A stretch of DNA of 64,000 nucleotides from Sungkyunkwania multivorans (GCF_042675645.1 NZ_JBHTJH010000017.1:372001-436000); one strand, 5' to 3'; shown: positions 52,456-62,259, numbered from the stretch's first letter. Program-made: numbers and translations. Notes: generated from the letters alone by a model not told the origin.

Positions 52456-54066
52456 TTATTTGGACATTTTCTGAGCCATGATCAGGGCGTTATATGCATT
52501 GACCATTTTTCCAGACTTTGATAATTCTGAAAACGAGCGTACATCGTCCACTTTGCCTCCGACGATCACTTTTGTTTTAACGGCCAAGCCCGAGTCTATA
52601 AGGATCTGTTTTACTTGAGAAGCGGTAAGTTTTGGATATAAGGAACGGATCAATGCCGCAACTCCTGCAACTGCCGGAGCGGCCATAGAAGTACCTCCCT
52701 TAAATTCATAATTGTCTTTCGGCGTGGTGGAGTAAATTCCAGAACCAGGAGCAAAGACATCTACATTCTGTTTTCCATAATTGGAGAATCCAGCGACTAG
52801 CTCTGCTCCGTATTTGTTCGCCAATGCACCCACTGAGATAAAGGTGTCAGACACTTCAGGACCGTTATCGATGGCATCATTTGGGAACACATCATTTTCC
52901 GTGTCATCTAGATCAATACCATCATTACCCGCTGCGTTGACGATGAGCACATCCTTCTCACCAGCATATTTAATAGCATCTCGTACCCATTCTGCATTAG
53001 GTGAAAAGGCCTTTCCAAAACTGGTATTGATGATCTTGGCCCCATTATCTACTGCATATCTGATGGCCAATGCGATGTCCTTGTCGTATTCATCACCGTT
53101 GGGAACGGCTCTGATCGCCATGATCTCTACATTGTTTGCAACACCGTCAATTCCCTTGTTGTTGTTCCGTTGTGCAGCAATAATACCAGCAACGTGGGTA
53201 CCGTGGCCTGCATCTTCCTTATTAGGACCAATCACATTTGGATTCCCGTAATTCTTGTCGTTAAAATTATAAGGGTCATCACCAACGACCTTTCTACCGT
53301 CAAAATTTACATTGAGGTTATAGTTGAGTTGGTCGTATACATAATCCTGAAAGTTCTTGATCTCTTTGTCAAAATCCGCCTTGCTCATTTCTTGCCCATT
53401 CAAGATTTGAAGCATTATCTGCTTTGCTTGGACAACTTCTTTATCCTCAGTATCGATTGCTTCGACCTCTTCTTTGGTATAGGTCTCCTTCTTCAAATGG
53501 TTTTGAAGTGTTTTATCTACATTCAATATAAAATCCAATTGATTTTTAGGACCTTGTAAATCGGCAAGCTCTTTTTCCAGTTTAGCCTTGGCCTTCTTGT
53601 ATATCTCAGACCCGTCGTCTCCTTTGGCAACGATGCGGGTCATTTCTAATTGCTCATCGTTAGAATCACCCAGAAAATTCCATCCGTGAATATCGTCGAC
53701 ATACCCGTTGTTGTCGTCATCCTTTCCATTGCCTGGTCGCTCATCTTTATTCACCCAGACCACATTTTTTAAGTCTTCGTGTTCTATATCCACTCCCGAA
53801 TCGATGACTCCAACAATGACCGTTGTTCCTTTCTTGCCTTTGATGAACTCCTCATAGGCTTTATCTACGCTCATGCCTGGAATGGTGTCGGAGACAAGGT
53901 CGGCGTGACCCCAGCTTTTTCTTTCTTCCTCACTCAAAGGAATAGTTTTGAGCGGAATGGCGTCAATATTCTCAATTGGTGTAGAAATCAAGGTTGGAGC
54001 ACCACAACTTGCCAAAACCAATGTTGTGAGCGCTAATAGTGCAATACGTTTACTTACTTTTTTCAT
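52456..54066 (-). CDS. S8-family (subtilisin-like) peptidase lipoprotein
   Basis: This 536-aa exported serine protease has a lipobox LASC with Cys21. The catalytic triad is complete: Asp89 in VIDSGVDIEH, His288 in GHGTHVAG, and Ser460 in GGTSMAAP. The oxyanion Asn is near 379 in VNAAGNDG. A segment of about 150 residues lies between the catalytic Asp and His regions (about 135-262, helical and charged), longer than in secreted subtilisins. Calcium-site-like acidic residues occur in DERPGNGKDDDNNGYVDD. There is no C-terminal sorting domain. It starts 15 nt after the MBL hydrolase gene. Confidence 0.93.
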   Translation of the reverse strand: MKKVSKRIALLALTTLVLASCGAPTLISTPIENIDAIPLKTIPLSEEERKSWGHADLVSDTIPGMSVDKAYEEFIKGKKGTTVIVGVIDSGVDIEHEDLKNVVWVNKDERPGNGKDDDNNGYVDDIHGWNFLGDSNDEQLEMTRIVAKGDDGSEIYKKAKAKLEKELADLQGPKNQLDFILNVDKTLQNHLKKETYTKEEVEAIDTEDKEVVQAKQIMLQILNGQEMSKADFDKEIKNFQDYVYDQLNYNLNVNFDGRKVVGDDPYNFNDKNYGNPNVIGPNKEDAGHGTHVAGIIAAQRNNNKGIDGVANNVEIMAIRAVPNGDEYDKDIALAIRYAVDNGAKIINTSFGKAFSPNAEWVRDAIKYAGEKDVLIVNAAGNDGIDLDDTENDVFPNDAIDNGPEVSDTFISVGALANKYGAELVAGFSNYGKQNVDVFAPGSGIYSTTPKDNYEFKGGTSMAAPAVAGVAALIRSLYPKLTASQVKQILIDSGLAVKTKVIVGGKVDDVRSFSELSKSGKMVNAYNALIMAQKMSK

Positions 54067-54081
54067 ATTCTCAATTAAATT

Positions 54082-54942
54082 TTATCCTAATAGTTCTTCC
54101 GCCGAAAATATTTCATCGAGCCTTACACCCTTTTCAGTTCGCTTTACCGAAATTATCTCATGATAGGGATCGTGCTCCAAAAACAAATAGAAATTATTTT
54201 CCGCGGCGATATTTAAAAAAACGTTCTTTTCTTCTAGTGTCAATAAAGGCCTTGTGTCGTAGCCCATAATATAGGGTAAGGGTATGTGCCCCACCGTTGG
54301 TAGTAGGTCTGCCATGAAGGCCAAGGTGTTGCCTTTGTAATTGATCAGTGGGATCATCTGTTTTTCGGTATGCCCGTCAGCAAAAAAAATGTCGAAACCT
54401 AACTCGGAATCTTTCAAGATATTCGAAGAGGGAATTCCAACATGATTGAGTTGCCCACTAGCTTCAAGCGGCAGTATATTTTCTGATAAAAAAGAGGCCT
54501 TTTCCCTTGGGTTTGGAGTGGTTGCCCATTGCCAATGTGCTTCATTACTCCAAAAACGAGCATTTTTGAAAGCGGGCTCGTATCCGGTTTTGTCGTGATT
54601 CCATTGGATACTGCCGCCACAATGATCGAAGTGCAGATGTGTCATAAATACATCTGTGATCTCGTCTCTATGGAAGCCATATTTTTTTAATGAGAGATCG
54701 ATAGAATGATCTCCCCAGAGATCATAGTAGCCGAAGAATTTATCGCTCTGCTTGTTTCCCATGCCAGTATCGATCAAGATCAACCGATCACCATCTTCGA
54801 TGAGCAAGGATCTGGCAGACATTTCAATCATATTATTGGCATCTGCAGGATTGGTTCTTTGCCATAGACTTTTGGGGACAACACCAAACATAGCCCCTCC
54901 ATCTAGCTTGAAATTTCCTGTCTCTATGGGGTATAAATTCAT
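54082..54942 (-). CDS. Metallo-beta-lactamase fold hydrolase
   Basis: This is a 286-aa protein from the ATG at 54940-54942 (MNLYPIETGNFKLDGGAMFG). A start 36 nt further upstream would add a hydrophobic stretch of 12 residues. The zinc motif is THLHFDHCGG. Further ligands lie in the DGHTEKQM and LEHDPYHE regions, and DTGMGNKQ follows the N-terminal strand. The family includes AttM-type and other lactonases and hydrolases; I cannot tell which substrate. It is upstream of S8 and M1 on the same strand. Confidence 0.85.
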   Translation of the reverse strand: MNLYPIETGNFKLDGGAMFGVVPKSLWQRTNPADANNMIEMSARSLLIEDGDRLILIDTGMGNKQSDKFFGYYDLWGDHSIDLSLKKYGFHRDEITDVFMTHLHFDHCGGSIQWNHDKTGYEPAFKNARFWSNEAHWQWATTPNPREKASFLSENILPLEASGQLNHVGIPSSNILKDSELGFDIFFADGHTEKQMIPLINYKGNTLAFMADLLPTVGHIPLPYIMGYDTRPLLTLEEKNVFLNIAAENNFYLFLEHDPYHEIISVKRTEKGVRLDEIFSAEELLG

Positions 54943-55033
54943 GAGAAAGATAAATATGATGCAAAATAAGAAAAGCATCTTACATTTAACAAAATAGCCC
55001 TCAATTGTTGAGATATTTTTAACAGAAAACGGT

Positions 55034-57244
55034 CTAATGTTGAAGCAATCCTTGAAGGCGGGTTCCGAAATCCACGAGTGCCTTGACCTCTCTCACGCTG
55101 GCCAAACGCTCCTTATTCTTTATGATCAATGAAGAGCCATTTGATTCGATATGATAGTAAGGGTTACTTTCAAAAAACAAGACCAACTCATCTGTAAATA
55201 ATTCTCGTATCGCCTCCTGATCTTCTCCTCTAAGATAAAATCGCTTAGAAAAGTCGCTGTGCCCGTCGATATCAATATCCCTAAAACCAGCTAGATGATA
55301 GAGCATCTCTAAGAATCCTTCCCTATCTAGCGTAAATATTGGAATTGTGCGCTTCAGATCGATATAAAGCATCGTAGTGCGCACAACTTCCTTCGCGATG
55401 AACGCTCCTTCTGAATATTCGATATCGAACAGTCGAAATAGATTCTTTTCGTCTGAGAGCTCATTGAAGATCACATTGGGTCTTTTGGTTTTGAAGTATA
55501 AAAAGTCGTCTAAAAACTGAGTGTTTTCAGTTTTTTTAGGAACATATGCCCAACTTAGATCTTTAGACACCTCTTTGAGCGCTGTTTGTCTCTTGGTAAG
55601 AAATTTACCGATCCCGATAATATTTTGAAGCGGCAACACCTTCCTTATGGCGAATGGATGCTTAGAATCGGTGTCGTGAGCATCAAGGCCAATAACCTCA
55701 AAATGTCCACCTTTTCTATCAAAACTTTGTTGATAGCTATTTAGATTTTCCATAACGGTATGGTCGACAAAATCACAAAGAGAGAAGTCGACGATCACCT
55801 CTTCATCCTGTGGGATCCCATCTAACTTTGCCTTGAGCCGATAGAAATTGAGAAAACTTGAGAATGTTTTTACACTCACATAGTAGTTTCCCTTTACCGC
55901 TTCCTTGTACATCAATACATTAGGTTTGGCAAAGTTCCGAAGGAAGAGGGTAAAACTTTTATTGATGACAACGTGGATAATAAAAGTGACAAGAATACCT
56001 ATCAGAATACCGGATATTAGATTGGTGAGAATCGTTGTCAGCAATGTAATGACGAAGATCAGCACTTGTTCTCTTCCGATTCTTGAAACCTCTCTTAACG
56101 TGCCCGGCGCAGCCAATTTGTAACCCGTATATACCAAGATCGCAGCAAGTGCGGGTAATGGGATCATTTGTAATTGCTCTTGAAATACCAAGAGGAAGAT
56201 GAGTAAAAACATCGCATGAAACATGTTGGAGGATCGATCGTTACTCCCGTTATTCACATTGACCGAGCTTCTGGCAATCACAGTCACCACATTTAAGCCT
56301 CCGATAAAACCACTAACTACCGTCGCAAAACCAAGCGCCTTCAAGTCTTTATTTACGTTGCTTCTCCTTTTTTCTGGGTCTAATTTATCCACCGCCTTGA
56401 TGCTGAGCAGTGATTCTATACTGGCGATGAGTGTTATTGCTAGCACGATACCGACAAAATCAAGACTGAGAGCTTTATCAAAATTTGGAAAGACCAGATT
56501 GCTTGCAAAATTTTCCGGAATGTTGACTAAAAGATCTTCGGACATCGGATAGGCCTCTTTGGAAAAGAGCTGATAATAATAGCTGAAACCAACGACCAAG
56601 ATAACAATCCACATCGGAGCAGGAATTAACTGAAAGTACTTGTTTCTGATCTTGGAATAAAATATCATAATTCCAAGACTCATGAGCCCTATGATGGCGG
56701 CGGCAAGAAGACTTCTATCGTTAGATGTGTATACCTCGATAAAGGACGAGGGTATTTGAAAAAGAAGTTCTACGATACTTCCTTTCGTATCCAGCTGTCC
56801 CAGCATTACATGAAACTGTTTGGCAAAGATGCCAACTCCGATGGCCGCCAACATTCCTTGTATGGCGGAAGAAGGGAAGAAGTCACTCAGTATCCCCAGC
56901 CGCAGAAAACCCAACAGCATCATTAGTATTCCAGCAACGACGATCGCTGCCAGTGTAAATAAATATCCTTGATAGTTATTTCCTTCACCTAAGGTTGTAA
57001 TGGCACCTAGGAGTACTATGACCAACCCATTACCAGGACCTGTGATCGTTACATTGGAACCTCCCAAGAATCCTACGAGAAAACCACCCACGATTGCAGC
57101 GATGATTCCAGAAATTGGAGGCGCTTCAGATGCAAGGGCCAAACCAAGTCCTAAAGGCAACGCGATCAAGGAAACGACGAAACCAGCAAAAATATTTTTA
57201 GGCAGGTTCTTGGCGGGAGTGTTCATACTTGTTTTTGTGGACAT
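55034..57244 (-). CDS. SulP-family anion transporter with STAS-like and extra C-terminal domains
   Basis: This is a 736-aa protein. The membrane part (about 10-430) carries SulP features: GLALASEAPPISGIIAAIVGGFLVG near the N-terminus, GSNVTITGPGNGLVIV and NVVTVIARSSVNVNNGSNDRSSNM. A STAS-like domain follows (about 445-530, VDFSLCDFVDHTVMENL). The last 170 or so residues are unlike the standard family and contain FSKRFYLRGEDQEAIRELF. SulP carriers take up sulfate or bicarbonate, often with sodium. It is 4 nt after the UspA-like gene, and substrates cannot be told from the sequence. Confidence 0.88.
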   Translation of the reverse strand: MSTKTSMNTPAKNLPKNIFAGFVVSLIALPLGLGLALASEAPPISGIIAAIVGGFLVGFLGGSNVTITGPGNGLVIVLLGAITTLGEGNNYQGYLFTLAAIVVAGILMMLLGFLRLGILSDFFPSSAIQGMLAAIGVGIFAKQFHVMLGQLDTKGSIVELLFQIPSSFIEVYTSNDRSLLAAAIIGLMSLGIMIFYSKIRNKYFQLIPAPMWIVILVVGFSYYYQLFSKEAYPMSEDLLVNIPENFASNLVFPNFDKALSLDFVGIVLAITLIASIESLLSIKAVDKLDPEKRRSNVNKDLKALGFATVVSGFIGGLNVVTVIARSSVNVNNGSNDRSSNMFHAMFLLIFLLVFQEQLQMIPLPALAAILVYTGYKLAAPGTLREVSRIGREQVLIFVITLLTTILTNLISGILIGILVTFIIHVVINKSFTLFLRNFAKPNVLMYKEAVKGNYYVSVKTFSSFLNFYRLKAKLDGIPQDEEVIVDFSLCDFVDHTVMENLNSYQQSFDRKGGHFEVIGLDAHDTDSKHPFAIRKVLPLQNIIGIGKFLTKRQTALKEVSKDLSWAYVPKKTENTQFLDDFLYFKTKRPNVIFNELSDEKNLFRLFDIEYSEGAFIAKEVVRTTMLYIDLKRTIPIFTLDREGFLEMLYHLAGFRDIDIDGHSDFSKRFYLRGEDQEAIRELFTDELVLFFESNPYYHIESNGSSLIIKNKERLASVREVKALVDFGTRLQGLLQH

Positions 57245-57248
57245 GTGG

Positions 57249-58094
57249 TTATTGGATGATCAATACGTCGGTTGGAAGTTCTGAGAGAATGTACTCGATA
57301 TCATGTGGAAATATGCGATCCAGAAGACCGCTCTTAGTTGGCGCATTCATGATAAGGAGATCGGCTCGCACAACTTGGGCATAGTGGCCGATGGAATAAC
57401 CTCTTCTCCCAAAAATACTTTGAACATGTACGTTAATGCCAGGCTTGAGGTCTTTTGGCACCTCCTCTAAGATTTGATTTACCCGCGAGTTTTCGCGAAG
57501 CTTGATGCGCTCCTTGACCAAGGTAGCCTTTCGTAATGATCGATCGTCCTCAACGGCAACATGCACTTCCTGCTGGCTTATTTCTTCAACAATAGTGATC
57601 TTATTGGCGCCCAATAAGGTTCCGACAAAGAAAGAGCTGAGCACAGTTTCTTTCGTTTTCGGATCCTTAAGACCATTCACAACAATATGATTGCACGGTA
57701 TTCTATGTACAGAGGGTTTAATTAATAACAGCACGGAACATTGCGCTTTTCTGGTAAGCTTTCTCGCAATCGACCCGATGTAATACTGATAGAGATTTTC
57801 GCGCTTCAAAGCACCTAAGATCAGCAAGTCCACGCAGTATTCCTCACAAGTCTTTAAAATCACCTCAACAGGAGCACCTTCTTTCCATACGACATCGATA
57901 TTTGTGATTTGCTCGGGAAACTCTTCAAGGATCAAGGTTAGGATTTCCTCTTTCTGAGGTGTCCTATCGCCTACATGCACTAGAATTAGCTTCGCTGAGA
58001 ATAATTTGGCCAATCGGGCAGCCTCAAAAACATTTGCGCGGAGGTTTGGGGAAAAGGCAATACCGATACTTATCGTTTTAAAATCTTTGTGCAA
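57249..58094 (-). CDS. Tandem universal stress protein (UspA family)
   Basis: This 281-aa protein contains two Usp domains (about 5-140 and 150-280). The first has KTISIGIAFSPNLRANVFEAARLAK and the IGALKRENLYQYYIGSIARKL segment in place of the usual G-x2-G-x9-G-S ATP motif. The second is weaker and ends MNAPTKSGLLDRIFPHDIEY, also without a clear ATP motif. It precedes the SulP gene by 4 nt and is divergent from the antiporter. Usp proteins commonly regulate adjacent transporters; this is inferred. Confidence 0.83.
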   Translation of the reverse strand: MHKDFKTISIGIAFSPNLRANVFEAARLAKLFSAKLILVHVGDRTPQKEEILTLILEEFPEQITNIDVVWKEGAPVEVILKTCEEYCVDLLILGALKRENLYQYYIGSIARKLTRKAQCSVLLLIKPSVHRIPCNHIVVNGLKDPKTKETVLSSFFVGTLLGANKITIVEEISQQEVHVAVEDDRSLRKATLVKERIKLRENSRVNQILEEVPKDLKPGINVHVQSIFGRRGYSIGHYAQVVRADLLIMNAPTKSGLLDRIFPHDIEYILSELPTDVLIIQ

Positions 58095-58216
58095 GAGGTG
58101 GTTTTTAGGTGATAAGCGCCCAAGATATAATTAATTTTTCTTTTGGAAAGGAACAAAGCTTAGCTAAGCGTATTCAGTAAATCTGAAAAAGTAGTATTTT
58201 AACAAAAAAAACTTCG

Positions 58217-60043
58217 ATGTTAGAGTTAGCAAGTATTATCATTTTAGGAATTTTGGCACAATGGGTAGCATGGAAGTTCAAAATACCAGCGATATTACCA
58301 CTCATCCTTATCGGGCTCTTCGTAGGCCCAGTATCTACCCTGTTGTCGGAAGATGGCACCAAGTGGATCGAGCCTATCTGGAATGGTGAAGAAGGATTCT
58401 TTCCTGGAGAGAACCTTTTCTACTTTGTATCGCTGGCCATCAGTATCATTCTATTCGAAGGCGGACTTACATTAAGAAAGAATGAAATAAAGAATGTGGG
58501 TCCCGTTATCACAAAGTTGATCACTATCGGAACGCTGGTCACGTTTTTTGCTGCGGGAATCGTAACACATTATATATTTGATCTTAGCTGGAAGATATGC
58601 TTTCTTTTTTCTGCATTGATCATCGTCACCGGACCCACCGTGATCTCACCGATCCTAAGGAATATTCCTCTGAAGAAAGATGTTTCTGCAGTCTTAAAAT
58701 GGGAAGGGATCCTCATCGACCCCATCGGAGCGCTGGCGGCCGTCTTGGTATTTGAATTTATTACAGTGGGCGAAGGCAATGCCTACACCAAAACGGCCTT
58801 GATAGAGTTTGGGAAGATCGTCCTGTTTGGTACCGCCTTCGGCTTCACCTTTGCACATGCGTTGGTATATATAATCAAGAAGCAATGGATACCTCATTAT
58901 TTGCTCAATGTAGTGTCTTTATCAGTAGTCTTGTTGGTATTTGTGGAGAGCGATATTTTCGCCCACGAATCAGGATTATTGGCTGTGGTGGTTATGGGAT
59001 TAGTGATGGGAAATACAAAATTGCCAAATCTGAAAGAGCTTCTGTATTTCAAGGAATCTTTGAGCGTGCTATTGATATCCATACTGTTTATTTTGCTCGC
59101 GGCCAATATTGAAATGAAAGACCTTATACTGGTCTTTAATTGGAAGAGCGCCATTCTTTTTGCCATTGTGGTCTTTCTCATTAGACCTGTTGGAGTATTC
59201 TTAAGCACCTTCAACTCTGGATTGAAGCTCAACGAAAAAGTTTTCATAAGCTGGGTAGGGCCACGAGGTATTGTCGCTGCAGGAATCGCATCACTTTTTG
59301 GAGCAAAACTCGCGGCGAAAGGCGAGCCTGGGGCGGAATATATTACTCCACTGGTCTTTATGATCGTTCTGGGAACGGTGTTGCTCAATGCTACGACCGC
59401 GAGGCCTTTCGCAAAACTTATAGGAGTTTTCTTAAAATCTTCCGATGGGGTATTGATCGTAGGAGCAAGTCCTTTTGCAAGATTAATTGGAAAGTACTTA
59501 GATGACAATGGCCGACATGTGGTCTTGGCAGATAGTAATAAGGAAAATATAGAGAATGCTCAAGAGATGAATCTACTGGCGACAGAGGCAAACATCTTTT
59601 CTGAAGACCTAAGCAGCGATCCAGAATTTAGCGACATTGGTTATCTAATGGCACTTACCCCAAGCAGACAGGTCAACGAACATGTGCTAGATCGTTTTGG
59701 GAAGAGTCTTGGTGAAAATGGTGCCTTTAGGCTTATTACCAATGAGGAAATGAGCGATGAGAAGATAGATCGACCCGATTGTCTTTTCTCGCCTACAGAT
59801 GATTTCATCAACCTGAGTGAAGTAGCTAGGGATTACCCAACAATGCACGAATTAGAGATAGAGTCAAAGGAACATTTTCTCGAAAGCCTGAATGCTATAA
59901 ATGAAGAAAGAGAGTCTATACCAGTATTTATCAAAGACCTAGATGGAGAACTGCATATCTTATCTTGCAAAAGTGAAGAAATGGATATTAAGCAAGGTTA
60001 TTTTCTTGTGTATATGGGAAAATCCATAGAATTATTGGCCTGA
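58217..60043 (+). CDS. CPA1-type Na+(K+)/H+ antiporter with RCK-N domain
   Basis: This 608-aa protein has about 12 membrane helices (residues 1-400) with family features ILFEGGLTLRKNEI, FLFSALIIVTGPTVISPIL, DPIGALAAVLVFE and WVGPRGIVAAGIASLF. It is followed by an RCK-N/TrkA-N domain (about 413-530; GVLIVGASPFARLIGKYLDD, VVLADSNKENIENA). The paired Asp of NhaP-type carriers lies near GALAAV. It probably exports Na+ or K+ for H+ and is gated by nucleotide. It is divergent from the UspA-SulP pair, so the three may share ion and pH homeostasis duties. Confidence 0.9.
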   Translation: MLELASIIILGILAQWVAWKFKIPAILPLILIGLFVGPVSTLLSEDGTKWIEPIWNGEEGFFPGENLFYFVSLAISIILFEGGLTLRKNEIKNVGPVITKLITIGTLVTFFAAGIVTHYIFDLSWKICFLFSALIIVTGPTVISPILRNIPLKKDVSAVLKWEGILIDPIGALAAVLVFEFITVGEGNAYTKTALIEFGKIVLFGTAFGFTFAHALVYIIKKQWIPHYLLNVVSLSVVLLVFVESDIFAHESGLLAVVVMGLVMGNTKLPNLKELLYFKESLSVLLISILFILLAANIEMKDLILVFNWKSAILFAIVVFLIRPVGVFLSTFNSGLKLNEKVFISWVGPRGIVAAGIASLFGAKLAAKGEPGAEYITPLVFMIVLGTVLLNATTARPFAKLIGVFLKSSDGVLIVGASPFARLIGKYLDDNGRHVVLADSNKENIENAQEMNLLATEANIFSEDLSSDPEFSDIGYLMALTPSRQVNEHVLDRFGKSLGENGAFRLITNEEMSDEKIDRPDCLFSPTDDFINLSEVARDYPTMHELEIESKEHFLESLNAINEERESIPVFIKDLDGELHILSCKSEEMDIKQGYFLVYMGKSIELLA

Positions 60044-60088
60044 TTGGAGTGATTTACAACAATAAAAGCCCAATTCACAACGTTTTTT

Positions 60089-60118
60089 TTTGGTTATCAC
60101 AGGTTTGCCCTACTTTTA
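60089..60118 (+). promoter_or_regulatory. Promoter of a short transcription unit
   Basis: TTTG (60089-60092), 18 nt, then TACTTTTA (60111-60118), one base from TAnnTTTG. It precedes a 20-codon frame and a terminator. Confidence 0.45.
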
Positions 60119-60146
60119 CAATACCCAATAGATCTTATACGAACTG

Positions 60147-60209
60147 ATGATGAAAAAGTTGATAGTTGCAGCAGTAGTGATTGCCCTTACCATGCTTATC
60201 TGTGTATAA
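60147..60209 (+). CDS. Very short hydrophobic peptide (20 aa) in a small transcription unit
   Basis: The frame MMKKLIVAAVVIALTMLICV has a positive start and a hydrophobic core, like a signal peptide or a small membrane peptide. It lies between a promoter and a terminator in a unit of about 170 nt. After the stop a hairpin GTCGGT / ACCGAC (60210-60215, 60227-60232) precedes the terminator. It may be a peptide, a leader, or an RNA that only happens to hold this frame. Confidence 0.35.
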   Translation: MMKKLIVAAVVIALTMLICV

Positions 60210-60255
60210 GTCGGTCATGTAAGAATACCGACAGAAGTTACTTCCATTTCATATA

Positions 60256-60285
60256 ATGGCTCGCAATGTGCGGGCTATTTTTTTT
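60256..60285 (+). terminator. Terminator of the short unit
   Basis: 10-bp stem ATGGCTCGCA / TGCGGGCTAT (60256-60265, 60269-60278) with two G-U pairs, 3-nt loop and eight T. Confidence 0.7.
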
Positions 60286-60369
60286 GAAAGCAATCCAAGA
60301 TTTTAGAACTACCTTATAGATGCTCATACTACCTATGTATATATTGATTTCAGCTATTAGTGAAACTCT

Positions 60370-60401
60370 CTTAAATAAAAAGACACCAACATAATGGTGT
60401 C
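60370..60401 (-). terminator. Terminator of lepA
   Basis: Minus-strand stem GACACCA / TGGTGTC (60395-60401, 60382-60388), 6-nt loop, then TTTTTATTTAA, 30 nt below the lepA stop. Confidence 0.8.
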
Positions 60402-60430
60402 CTTTCACTTTTACTCTAAGGTCTACTTAT

Positions 60431-62227
60431 TTAATCATTCAATTTTAAAACAGCCATAAACGCTTGCTGCGGAATTTCGACATTACCGACTTGGCGCATG
60501 CGCTTTTTACCTTTTTTCTGTTTCTCTAAAAGCTTACGCTTACGAGAGATATCACCGCCATAACATTTTGCCGTCACATCTTTTCGAAGTGCCTTGATGG
60601 TCTCTCTCGAGATGATCTTTGCACCGATCGCCGCCTGAATAGGAATGTCAAATTGCTGTCTGGGAATCAATTCGCGCAATTTCTCGCACATTCTTTTACC
60701 AATGTTGTACGCGTTGTCCGCATGGATCAATGCTGAAAGCGCATCAACCGAACTTCCGTTGATCAGCACATCAACTTTTACCAATTTTGAGGCGCGCATT
60801 CCTATAGGTGAATAATCGAAGGAAGCGTATCCTTTGGAGACGGTTTTCAATCGATCGTAAAAGTCAAAGACGATCTCTGCCAAAGGCATGTCAAAACTCA
60901 ATTCCACACGATCTTGTGTCAAATAGGTCTGATTGGTGATCTGTCCGCGCTTTTCGATACATAGCGACATCACTGGCCCAACAAAATCAGATTTTGTAAT
61001 GATCGATGCTTTGATATATGGTTCTTCTACACGATCTAGACCACTCGGATCTGGAAGGTCGGAAGGATTGTTTACAAGTAATGTTTCTTCAGGATTTTTC
61101 TTTGTATAGGCGTGATAAGATACGTTAGGGACCGTGGTGATCACTGTCATATCGAATTCGCGCTCCAATCGCTCTTGAATGATCTCTAAATGAAGCATGC
61201 CCAAGAATCCGCAACGGAAACCAAATCCTAGTGCGGCGGAGCTCTCAGGTTGAAACACCAACGAGGCGTCATTTAACTGAAGCTTTTCCATTGAATTACG
61301 AAGTTCTTCGTAATCTTCGGTGTCCACAGGGTAAATGCCGGCAAATACCATCGGCTTTACATCCTCAAATCCTTCAATGGCATTGGTAGTAGGTTTTTTG
61401 GCATCGGTGATGGTATCACCTACTTTGACTTCGCGGGCATCTTTGATTCCCGTGATGAGGTAGCCTACATCACCAGCTTTGATACTTTTCTTAGGTACCT
61501 GACTCAATTTTAAAGTGCCGACTTCATCCGCAAAATAGGTTTTGCCTGTCGCGATGAATTTGATTTGCTGTCCTTTTGTGATCTCCCCGTTGATCACCCT
61601 AAAATAGGTCTCTACCCCACGGAATGGGTTATATACCGAATCGAATATCAAGGCTTGTAGGGATTCATCGGGATTCCCTTTGGGAGGAGGCACCCGTTCA
61701 ATGATTGCCTCAAGGATCTCTTCAATCCCAATACCGGTCTTTGCACTGGCCGGGATCACTTCCTCGGCATCGCAACCCAAAAGATCCACAATATCATCGG
61801 TCACTTCTTCTGGATTTGCTGAAGGAAGGTCTACTTTGTTCAGCACCGGAATGATCTCTAGATCATTTTCTAAGGCCAAATACAAATTGGAAATGGTCTG
61901 TGCCTGAATACTTTGGGCAGCATCTACCACCAATAACGCGCCTTCGCAGGCCGCGATGGATCGCGACACTTCATAGGAGAAGTCCACGTGTCCAGGCGTA
62001 TCGATGAGGTTAAGGACATACTCTTCCCCCTTATAGGTATATTCCATTTGGATGGCGTGTGACTTGATGGTAATACCCCGTTCGCGTTCCAGGTCCATAC
62101 TGTCCAATAATTGATCTTGCTTTTCGCGCTCGGTGACCGTACCTGTAAAATCCAGTAGGCGGTCCGCCAAGGTACTCTTACCATGGTCGATATGGGCGAT
62201 GATGCAGAAATTGCGGATGTTCTTCAT
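60431..62227 (-). CDS. lepA: Elongation factor 4 (LepA), ribosome-associated GTPase
   Basis: This translation GTPase acts on ribosomes in back-translocation or recycling, depending on the study. It is 598 aa, the usual length. The GTP-binding motifs are AHIDHGKSTLADRLL (G1), the switch region RGITIKSHA, DTPGHVDF (G3) and NKVDLPSA (G4). The LepA-specific C-terminal domain has MCEKLREL, AIGAKIISRETIKALRKDVTAKCYGGDISRKRKLLEKQKKGKKRMRQVGNVEIPQ. It appears monocistronic. Confidence 0.97.
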   Translation of the reverse strand: MKNIRNFCIIAHIDHGKSTLADRLLDFTGTVTEREKQDQLLDSMDLERERGITIKSHAIQMEYTYKGEEYVLNLIDTPGHVDFSYEVSRSIAACEGALLVVDAAQSIQAQTISNLYLALENDLEIIPVLNKVDLPSANPEEVTDDIVDLLGCDAEEVIPASAKTGIGIEEILEAIIERVPPPKGNPDESLQALIFDSVYNPFRGVETYFRVINGEITKGQQIKFIATGKTYFADEVGTLKLSQVPKKSIKAGDVGYLITGIKDAREVKVGDTITDAKKPTTNAIEGFEDVKPMVFAGIYPVDTEDYEELRNSMEKLQLNDASLVFQPESSAALGFGFRCGFLGMLHLEIIQERLEREFDMTVITTVPNVSYHAYTKKNPEETLLVNNPSDLPDPSGLDRVEEPYIKASIITKSDFVGPVMSLCIEKRGQITNQTYLTQDRVELSFDMPLAEIVFDFYDRLKTVSKGYASFDYSPIGMRASKLVKVDVLINGSSVDALSALIHADNAYNIGKRMCEKLRELIPRQQFDIPIQAAIGAKIISRETIKALRKDVTAKCYGGDISRKRKLLEKQKKGKKRMRQVGNVEIPQQAFMAVLKLND

Positions 62228-62259
62228 ATATCAAATAAAATCCTTCTTCGTGTGGCTGC

